DNA from: Streptomyces sp. S4.7
Lineage (GTDB): Bacteria; Actinomycetota; Actinomycetes; Streptomycetales; Streptomycetaceae
DNA length: 64,000 bases
Assembly: GCF_010384365.1 (NCBI RefSeq)
Contig: NZ_CP048397.1
Span: 6,634,001 to 6,698,000, forward strand
Reading direction: 5' to 3'
Positions 58,208 through 64,000 of the stretch are shown here, piece after piece. The notes beneath the pieces were generated by a model. It was not told where the DNA came from. It worked only from the letters and a program-made list of their open reading frames with translations, and made no database searches. Each line of letters starts with the position of its first letter. The stretch's first letter is position 1. The translations under genes and the position numbers were made by a program.

Positions 58208-59326
58208 GTGGGTGGGAACAGGCTCGCGCCGGGGGCTGTTGGGCTGCACCTGGTAGGTGACCTGCCGCTGCTGCGGCCGGACGAGCAGGTGTTCACGGCG
58301 ATGCTGGACGGCTGGCGCAACCAGCAGCTCGCGCGGAACCTGGCGTTCTCCACGATCGAGGGCCGGGAGAAGGTGGTACGCGCCTTCGTCCGGCACGCGG
58401 ACACGTTCCCCTGGGCCTGGTCGCCGCAGATGGTCGACGAGTGGCTGGGCGACCTGCGGTCGGTACGGCACCTGCGCCGTTCCACACTCCGCAACTACCA
58501 GGGATCGGTCCGGTCCTTCTGCTCCTTCATCACCGATCCCGCCTACGGATGGGCGGTGACCTGCGAGGAGCGTTTCGGCGCCCACCCGGTGCAGGTGGTG
58601 CACGAGTGGAACACCGCGGTGCACGTGGAGGAAGCCGAGGCAGACCCCAGTAAACGGGCCTTCACCCGGCAGGAGTTGCAGGCGTTCTTCGACCACGCCG
58701 ACGACCAGGTCGGCAGGGTCCGCGGCCGGGGCCGCAAGGGCTGGCTGCCCGCATTCCGCGACGCGATGCTGTTCAAGACCGCGTACGCCTTCGGCCTGCG
58801 CCGCAACGAGACGCGGATGCTGGACTCGGTCGACTTCGGACGCAACCCCGAAGGTCCTGAGTTCGGCGAGTACGGCGTCCTCTACGTCCGCCACGGGAAG
58901 GCGAAGAAGGGCTCGCCGCCCAAACGCCGCAGTGTGCTGACCGTCTTCGACTGGTCGGCGGAGATCCTCCAGCAGTGGAACGAGGAGGTACGTCCGCTGT
59001 TTCCCACCGCCGGCTCCGGGGCTCTGTGGCCGTCGGAGCGATCGGCCCGGGTCGGCTTCTCCCAGATGAACACCCGGTTCACCACCTACCGGGACGCCCT
59101 CGGCCTGGACGACGGACTCGACTTCCACTCCTTCCGCAGGTCCTACGTCACCCACCTGATCGAGAAGGGCATGGACGCCCGGTTCGTCCAGGAACAGGTC
59201 GGGCACGAACACGCATCCACGACCGCGATCTACACATGCGTGTCCTCCGACTTCCGCACCCGCACCCTGCGCAGAGCGTTGGACGCGACGATGCAGGCCG
59301 CTCTGCGGCCGGCGAGGAGGGCTTGA
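58208..59326 (+). CDS. Tyrosine recombinase/integrase of the inserted element
   Basis: The product has 372 residues. The N-terminal SAM-like domain contains RSTLRNYQGSVRSFCSF. The catalytic domain has the full set: Arg198 (FGLRRNET), Lys ~234 (HGKAKKG), His307/Arg310 (FHSFRRSY), His333 (VGHEH) and Tyr342 (TTAIYTCV). GGAGGG precedes the GTG at 9 nt. It should cut and join DNA during insertion and excision. The stop TGA shares its A with the next ATG. Confidence 0.95.
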   Translation: MGGNRLAPGAVGLHLVGDLPLLRPDEQVFTAMLDGWRNQQLARNLAFSTIEGREKVVRAFVRHADTFPWAWSPQMVDEWLGDLRSVRHLRRSTLRNYQGSVRSFCSFITDPAYGWAVTCEERFGAHPVQVVHEWNTAVHVEEAEADPSKRAFTRQELQAFFDHADDQVGRVRGRGRKGWLPAFRDAMLFKTAYAFGLRRNETRMLDSVDFGRNPEGPEFGEYGVLYVRHGKAKKGSPPKRRSVLTVFDWSAEILQQWNEEVRPLFPTAGSGALWPSERSARVGFSQMNTRFTTYRDALGLDDGLDFHSFRRSYVTHLIEKGMDARFVQEQVGHEHASTTAIYTCVSSDFRTRTLRRALDATMQAALRPARRA

Positions 59327-59661
59327 TGAAACGCCAGGTCAGCTACCAGTGGCGACTGCGCGAGGTGATGGCCACCCGCGGCATCTTCGCCGCCTCCGAC
59401 CTCTCCCCGCTGCTCGCCGAACGCGGCATCGAGCTGTCCTCGGTCCAGGTCTGGCGCCTGGTCACCCAGACTCCCGAACGGCTCTCCCTGCCGGTCCTGG
59501 CCGCGCTCTGCGACATCCTCGACGTCACCCCCACCGACCTGATCGCCACCCGGGCCGAGAACGTCGCCCCGCGCCGCACCGCCGCCTCCGGCGGCGCCGA
59601 CGTCGTGGACCTGGCCAACACCATCCGGCCCAAGCGCGCCCGGATCACCCCCGACTCGTGA
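59326..59661 (+). CDS. Small Cro/C1-type HTH protein of the inserted element
   Basis: The product has 111 residues. QWRLREVMATRGIFAASDLSP (~8-28) and SSVQVWRLVTQTPERLSLPV with LAALCDILDVTPTDLI (~38-73) form a Cro/C1-type helix-turn-helix domain. A basic tail (RPKRARITPDS) follows. It is coupled to both flanking genes (TGATG before, GTGA after). It may autoregulate the operon or act as an accessory factor, like TnpC of Tn554; that is inference. Confidence 0.88.
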   Translation: MKRQVSYQWRLREVMATRGIFAASDLSPLLAERGIELSSVQVWRLVTQTPERLSLPVLAALCDILDVTPTDLIATRAENVAPRRTAASGGADVVDLANTIRPKRARITPDS

Positions 59662-61154
59662 GCCCGGCCTACGACAGCCGCGAGAAATACGAGCGGTGGC
59701 ACATACGCACCTGCGCACGCTGCGGCCGCCGCGCAGCCAAGTCCGCGAACTGGTCAGACGGACCTATCTGCCGCACCTGCTATGAACGGGCCACGCGGGA
59801 CCGAGGCCGCTGCCCCGGCTGCAAAACCGAGCGGCTGCTTCCCGGCCGCAACGTGGCGGGAACCGCGATCTGCCGGGATTGCGCAGGCATCAGCCGCGAC
59901 TTCTTCTGCGACCGCTGCGGCTTCGAGGGCCTACTCCTGGGCGGACGGCTCTGCGAACGCTGCACCCTCTCCGACCAGCTCACCGCCCTCCTGGACGACG
60001 GCACCGGCTGCATCCACCCACAGTTGATCCCGCTGCACCAGCTTCTGGTGAGCCTGGACCGTCCGAAGAGTCGGCTTATCTGGCTCCGCAACCGGCAAGT
60101 CCCGGCACTCCTGCGAGACCTCGCCACCGGAACAGTGCCACTCACACACGACGCCATCCAGGCCCTGCCGAACTGGCGGACCGCCGCCTACCTGCGCGAC
60201 CTGCTCATGGACAGCGGCGTCCTGCCTCACCTCGACCGGCGACTCCTTCTGTTCGAGCGGTGGCTCGCCCAGCGAATCGCCACCACCGCCGACACCGAAC
60301 ACGCCCGCATACTCCAGCACTTCGCCACCTGGCACCAGCTTCGCAAGCTCCGAGCCAAGGCGGCCAAGGGCCCGTTGGGCACGAGTACGACGCAGGAATG
60401 CCGCCAGCAGATCACCCAGGCTGGTGCCTTCCTGGTCTGGCTCGCCGCCCGGCACGTCGCGCTGAGCGCCTGCACCCAGACCGATCTCGATGCCTGGCAC
60501 GCGGAGAAGTACGCCACCCGGCGACCTGCCCAGGCGTTCTTGCGATGGTGCATGGAGACCCGCCGGATGCCGCGGCTGATCATCCCGAACCACCCGACCA
60601 CCAACCCCCACCCGATGGGCCAACACCAGCGCGTCACCGCCCTGCAACGGGTCCTCGCCGACGACAGCACCGCGCTGAGAGTCCGGGTCGCGGCCTGTCT
60701 GGTCCTGCTGTTCGCCCAACCCGTCAGCCGCATCGTTCGCATGACCACCGACGACGTTCTCCGCGACGGCCAGTGCGTCACACTCCGCCTTGGCGACCCG
60801 CCCACTCCAGCCCCTGAGCCGGTGGCCGACCTCCTGCTCGACTACCTCCAAGCGCTGCCCGCCAGCACCCCCGCCATCAACCAGAACTCGCCCTGGCTGT
60901 TCCCCGGTCGCCGAGCGAGCCAGCCCATGAACCCCGCCACCCTGCGCGACGCACTACGAAAACTCGGCATCCCTGTCGAGAAAGGCCGCACCTCGGCCAT
61001 TCGCCAGCTCGTCCTCCAGGCCCCGGCGCCCGTCATCGCCCAGGCACTGGGCTACCACGACAAGAGCACCACCCGCATCGCCAACGACGCCGGAGCCCCC
61101 TGGAAGAACTACGCACCCGGCGACCACAACCGGCGATCTCCACGGCTCCGGTGA
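59658..61154 (+). CDS. Zinc-ribbon integrase-like protein lacking the catalytic tyrosine
   Basis: The product has 498 residues. The N-terminal ~100 residues have six CxxC pairs (CARC, CRTC, CPGC, CRDC, CDRC, CERC), probably three zinc ribbons. The remainder is a lambda-integrase-like fold: QITQAGAFLVWLAARH, then QPVSRIVRMTTDDV with a plausible Arg. The HxxR box is degenerate (TSAIRQL, Ser for His), and LGYHDKSTTRIAND aligns with GHxxxxTTxIY so that Ala replaces the nucleophilic Tyr. It is probably a DNA-binding partner rather than an active recombinase. GTG overlaps the HTH gene stop. Confidence 0.8.
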   Translation: MSPAYDSREKYERWHIRTCARCGRRAAKSANWSDGPICRTCYERATRDRGRCPGCKTERLLPGRNVAGTAICRDCAGISRDFFCDRCGFEGLLLGGRLCERCTLSDQLTALLDDGTGCIHPQLIPLHQLLVSLDRPKSRLIWLRNRQVPALLRDLATGTVPLTHDAIQALPNWRTAAYLRDLLMDSGVLPHLDRRLLLFERWLAQRIATTADTEHARILQHFATWHQLRKLRAKAAKGPLGTSTTQECRQQITQAGAFLVWLAARHVALSACTQTDLDAWHAEKYATRRPAQAFLRWCMETRRMPRLIIPNHPTTNPHPMGQHQRVTALQRVLADDSTALRVRVAACLVLLFAQPVSRIVRMTTDDVLRDGQCVTLRLGDPPTPAPEPVADLLLDYLQALPASTPAINQNSPWLFPGRRASQPMNPATLRDALRKLGIPVEKGRTSAIRQLVLQAPAPVIAQALGYHDKSTTRIANDAGAPWKNYAPGDHNRRSPRLR

Positions 61155-61174
61155 GGCACCGGCCGACCGTGAGA

Positions 61175-61786
61175 TTACGCCTGCAGGCGCTTGATCCAAG
61201 GGTGAGGTCCGTACGTCTTGGAGATCGCATCGACGAGCCAGCTTCGCTGCTGATCCGTGAGCACGGGCAGCGCAGCGTCGAAGTCCTCTTCGTCCTTGGG
61301 CCGAGGTGTCTTGGCTTTGTAGTAGAGCTGCACGTCCAGGGCGAGAAAGGGAACACCGTCAGCCGAGGTCATCCCCAGCATGCTGATCGGCCTACGCACC
61401 CGGGGGTCACGCCGTGACACCCATTCCTGGCCGCAGGACTCGTCGATCATGATCTGGATACGCCAGGGATCGTCGGGCCCGGGCCGGCACCAGATGTCGT
61501 GAACTTCCAGCGACAAGACCTCGTCCAACGCCCACGGACGCAGGCTTCCCGGTGGATCGGCGGCCCACCATTGCCAGCCCGACAGAGCCTGCTGGGCCAC
61601 GAGCTGATCACGCCGCAGCAACAGGACATCGATGTCCCCATGGCTCCGGATTCGGCGGCCCACCGCGAGCTCGATCGCGAAGCCCCCAGCCACCCACCAG
61701 CAGGACTCCAAGCCGGAGAACCTCGCGACAACCTCGCTCAGAGAGGCGGGATCCCACCTGCCAAACGGAGCCCGGAGACGTGTCAT
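61175..61786 (-). CDS. Nucleotidyltransferase, aminoglycoside 2''-adenylyltransferase-like
   Basis: The product has 203 residues. WWVAGGFAIELAVGRRIRSH and GDIDVLLLRR (~24-54) form the nucleotidyltransferase motif (GG followed by DxD) in the style of ANT(2'') and related proteins. FLALDVQLYYKAKTPRPKDEEDF is a typical C-terminal segment of this group. The ATG at 61786 is 10 nt after GGGAG. It is convergent with the recombinase trio, 20 bp apart, and is the element's cargo. It could inactivate a drug or act as a stand-alone nucleotidyltransferase or antitoxin-like protein; no partner gene is seen. Confidence 0.8.
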   Translation of the reverse strand: MTRLRAPFGRWDPASLSEVVARFSGLESCWWVAGGFAIELAVGRRIRSHGDIDVLLLRRDQLVAQQALSGWQWWAADPPGSLRPWALDEVLSLEVHDIWCRPGPDDPWRIQIMIDESCGQEWVSRRDPRVRRPISMLGMTSADGVPFLALDVQLYYKAKTPRPKDEEDFDAALPVLTDQQRSWLVDAISKTYGPHPWIKRLQA

Positions 61787-61918
61787 GCCGCTCATTCTCC
61801 CGTGGCTGCCCTTGAGCCGACGCACACCACTGTTGATCACGAGCAGTAACAGACACGAGAGCCGAAAGGCCGTCAGGTTCAGGAACACCGACTACTCGAT
61901 AAACGACTCTTACCAGTC

Positions 61919-62657
61919 CCGCATGGTCCTCACCGACCCGCGGTTCCGTGCCCAGCTCAGCGGTGGTCATATGACGCTCCCCGAGGCGGTCGAGCAGACG
62001 CTCTGGGACGAGCCGCCGTTCACCACCATCTTCGGCCGGTGGGCGGTCGGCGACACGGAGCTGGGCGGGCAGCGGATCAAGGCGGGTGACGCGCTGGTCG
62101 TCGGGATCGCCGCGGCCAACGTCGACCCGGTGGTACGGCCGGACGTGAAGGCCTCCATGCAGGGCAACCGCGCCCATCTGGCCTTCAGCGGCGGGCCGCA
62201 CGAATGCCCGGGTCAGGACATCGGGCGCGCGATCGCCGACACGGGGATCGACGCGCTGCTGCTACGACTGCCCGACCTTCAACTGGCCGTGCCGGAGGCG
62301 GACTTGCGCTGGTCGGCGTCGCTCATGTCACGGCACCTCCAGGAGCTGCCGGTGACGTTCGCCGCGCGTTCGCCGCAGGACGTCGCCGGACCGCCCTCGG
62401 CCACGCCGGGGCACGCGCCGCGCACCGAGTGGCAGGTGGAGTCGCCGCGGCCGGTGCCTGCGCAGGGCGCATCCGGCGCCTTCGCCGTACCGTCGCCGGC
62501 ACGCCCCGCCGGGTCCCCGTCGGTCACCACGTCCGAGGCGCCGTCCGCCGCCCCGTCCGCTCCGCCGAATCCGGCCGGGGCGATCCCGGCGCAGCGCGGG
62601 CCCGGCGCGCCGGCGCGTGCGTGGCGGACCGTGGTGCGCTGGTGGCGGGGTTACTGA
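61919..62657 (+). pseudogene. cvnE: CYP157-like cytochrome P450 (conservon cvnE), C-terminal half
   Basis: Host reading resumes RMVLTDPRFRAQLSGGHMT, in frame with the N-terminal half if the element is removed. The K-helix region reads EQTLWDEPP in place of the usual ExxR, a known peculiarity of CYP157 enzymes. FSGGPHECPGQD (~residue 90 of this half) holds the haem-ligand Cys. After ~150 residues a Pro/Ala-rich tail leads to a basic end (RTVVRWWRGY). Without its N-terminal half it should be inactive. The restored gene would code for about 528 residues. Confidence 0.9.
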
Positions 62658-62715
62658 GCCGGGTCTCCGGCGGATGTGGGCGGCTGAGGCCTGGTGAGAT
62701 GGGAGCGGCCGGAGG

Positions 62716-63798
62716 TCAGTCGCTGACGGCCAGCTGCTCCCACCACCAGGAGATCGTGGGGATCGGCAGCGGCTCCCGGCCGGCGTCGGAGGGGTCGGGC
62801 TTCCACCAGCCGCCCGGCTCCGCCGCCGGACCCGACGGCACCCAGTAGCGCGGACAGCCCGACGCCCAGTCGAGATGGCCCCGCACGAACTGCCCCAACC
62901 CCTCGATGTAGCCGCGCAGTTCGTCGCTCGCGTCCACGAGCACCTGCTCGCCGAGCCGGCCGTGCAGCACCATCACCCGGTCCCGCATCGCCACCGCGTG
63001 CCTCAGCGCCTCGCGCGGCTCGCAGCCCAGTTCCTGGCAGAGCACGTCGATCAGATTGAGATCGTCGCCCGCCCGCAGCAGTTCCTTGTTCCGGGAGTAG
63101 AGGTCGTTGTCCCAGCTGACCAGCGTCCAGGCCATCTCGGTGAGCGCCTGGACGCGCGGGTCGGCCAACTCCTCGTCCCGTACGGAGAATCCGCCGACAA
63201 TCTCGATCATCGCCGTGGACGGCGCCATCCCTATGGCCCGCATCCACAGGGTGATGTAGTCGTTCAGTGACGGCAGTTCGGGGCTCCGGCGCCAGGACGC
63301 CTCCCACACGAGACCCGAGGTGTACACCCGCATGGCGTCCGTCCAGCGGCGCAGCTGCTGCGGGGACGCGTACCGCTCCAGCTCCGTCCGCAGGGCGCGC
63401 AGCGCGGCGGCGTGCGGGGAGTCGGCGCGGGAGTTGGCGGCCGGGGCCTCGACCGCGCGCAGGATGCGGGAGGTCTCCTGTGCCATCAGGTCGGCCGTGG
63501 CGTCCGTCTCGTCGCAGACACCGTCGTCGAGCGAGAAGAGCACGGCGTGGAACTTGGCCATCAGGGTGAGGGGTTCGAGTCTCCCGTACGGCATCGTCCA
63601 GGCGGTGAGTCCGCCGAAGTCACAGACGGCGAGGCGCTTGCGCTGCCGCTCGTCGGTGTCCAGATTCTGACGCAGCATCCAGTCCACGGTCAGGTCGTTG
63701 AGGACGTCGACGCCGGGATGTACGGCCGGTTCCACCGGGCAGTAGAACGGCACGGCCGGGAGCTGCTGGGACAGCACCTGTTCCTCGACGCACGTCAT
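62716..63798 (-). CDS. Class I terpene synthase (sesquiterpene cyclase-like)
   Basis: The product has 360 residues, the usual size of bacterial sesquiterpene synthases. The Asp-rich motif is DDGVCDE (residues 91-97). The NSE triad is NDLYSRNKE (231-239), and CPRYW near the C-terminus matches the terminal RY pair. These bind the Mg cluster and diphosphate and cyclise a linear prenyl diphosphate. AGGAGG precedes the ATG at 6-7 nt. It is convergent to the conservon P450, which may be a tailoring partner in the ancestor. The product cannot be predicted. Confidence 0.93.
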   Translation of the reverse strand: MTCVEEQVLSQQLPAVPFYCPVEPAVHPGVDVLNDLTVDWMLRQNLDTDERQRKRLAVCDFGGLTAWTMPYGRLEPLTLMAKFHAVLFSLDDGVCDETDATADLMAQETSRILRAVEAPAANSRADSPHAAALRALRTELERYASPQQLRRWTDAMRVYTSGLVWEASWRRSPELPSLNDYITLWMRAIGMAPSTAMIEIVGGFSVRDEELADPRVQALTEMAWTLVSWDNDLYSRNKELLRAGDDLNLIDVLCQELGCEPREALRHAVAMRDRVMVLHGRLGEQVLVDASDELRGYIEGLGQFVRGHLDWASGCPRYWVPSGPAAEPGGWWKPDPSDAGREPLPIPTISWWWEQLAVSD

Positions 63799-63886
63799 GA
63801 CCGGCCTCCTGGGAAAGCTGTGGGCGCAGGGCGGGTTCGGTGAGAATCTGGTGCGGTGCGGTGTGAGGCGGCGGTTGTACGAGTGG

Positions 63887-63914
63887 AGCGTATATGCCCA
63901 TGACGGTTCGTCAA
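63887..63914 (-). promoter_or_regulatory. Candidate promoter of the terpene synthase gene
   Basis: On the minus strand TTGACG (63914-63909), a 16-bp spacer and TACGCT (63892-63887) match the main Streptomyces sigma consensus well. The leader to the ATG would be about 80 nt. Confidence 0.6.
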
Positions 63915-64000
63915 CAACAGGGCAACTGATCCGTTCGTGGCCGGATTTGAGCATGTGTGGAGTGGCCGGGACCATTCGGAGCGGCCGTCCGGCCGGGCCC

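Larger units (their letters stand above)
57976..61918 (+). mobile_element. ~3.94-kb mobile element with recombinase trio and nucleotidyltransferase, inserted in the conservon P450 gene
   Basis: Host P450 reading stops after GTGCT (57975) and resumes at C61919/61920 (CGCATGGTCCTC). The insert is therefore 3943 bp, to within 1-2 bases. It carries a tyrosine recombinase, an HTH protein and a zinc-ribbon integrase-like protein on the plus strand (overlaps of 1 and 4 nt), and a convergent nucleotidyltransferase. I see no obvious target duplication or clear terminal inverted repeats, as in Tn554-like elements that move by tyrosine recombinases. Left-end DNA (57976-58207) is AT-richer and carries CATCTGATG-type sites. 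Confidence 0.85.

Noticed and set aside
57976..61918. Terminal inverted repeats or target duplication of the inserted element
   Set aside because: The two ends share only scattered matches (TGG and TTT/ATC at different spacing), and flanking host bases show no repeat. I do not claim either.

Overview
The window is high-GC actinobacterial DNA and almost certainly comes from a Streptomyces chromosome. The signs are GTG/TTG starts, 1-4 nt stop/start overlaps, a conservon (cvnABCD plus a CYP157-like P450), a Streptomyces-type Ebo operon, an AldO-type alditol oxidase and the CCCGTCCGGCGTNCGAGGAC intergenic repeat. No tools were used; every family name rests on motifs read in the translations.

Layout. 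(1) 1-10557: sugar catabolism. The tail of an ABC sugar-binding protein is followed by a Gfo/Idh/MocA oxidoreductase, a TIM-barrel isomerase and two tandem secreted five-domain paralogues (glucose/sorbosone dehydrogenase-like propeller, PKD, CBM6, ThuA, DUF1080), each behind the same terminator plus promoter block. (2) 10688-19355: Ebo-type operon (inositol-phosphate synthase-like, UbiA-like prenyltransferase with a repeat-rich insertion, TIM barrel, EboA, TatD/EboB, EboE, phosphodiesterase-like) ending in a Tat-exported TIM barrel. (3) 19434-28437: oxalate/CoA module: OFA antiporter, NDP-forming acyl-CoA ligase, formyl-CoA transferase-like and oxalyl-CoA decarboxylase-like genes on the minus strand, facing sucC-sucD across a palindromic divergent promoter. 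(4) 28817-31373: aldehyde dehydrogenase, short AraC-type regulator, VOC protein. (5) 31515-39346: tRNA-Leu(GAG), a decayed discoidin/CARDB protein gene, SNF2 helicase, SGNH hydrolase with ricin-type lectin, alditol oxidase and a truncated membrane-protein gene. (6) 39347-45892: a peptide export locus with a Cys-free double-glycine precursor, HlyD-like adaptor, C39-peptidase ABC exporter and a second NHLM-type ABC protein, but no modification enzyme. (7) 46847-53485: an ABM-truncated globin fusion gene broken by an in-frame TAA, an unknown CorA-like membrane protein, a LAL-like ATPase without a DNA-binding domain, and a D,D-carboxypeptidase. (8) 53899-63798: conservon cvnA-B-C-D followed by a P450 gene split by an approximately 3.94-kb mobile element, then a convergent terpene synthase.

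The most notable item is the element at about 57976-61918. It carries a translationally coupled trio (tyrosine recombinase, small HTH protein, zinc-ribbon integrase-like protein lacking the catalytic tyrosine), CATCTGATG-type sites in its left end, and a convergent nucleotidyltransferase cargo gene. Both host halves of the P450 can be read, so the junctions are placed almost to the base. Next are the enzyme-free peptide exporter locus, the repeat insertion inside the UbiA-like enzyme, and the overlapping divergent promoter of the oxalate/CoA module.
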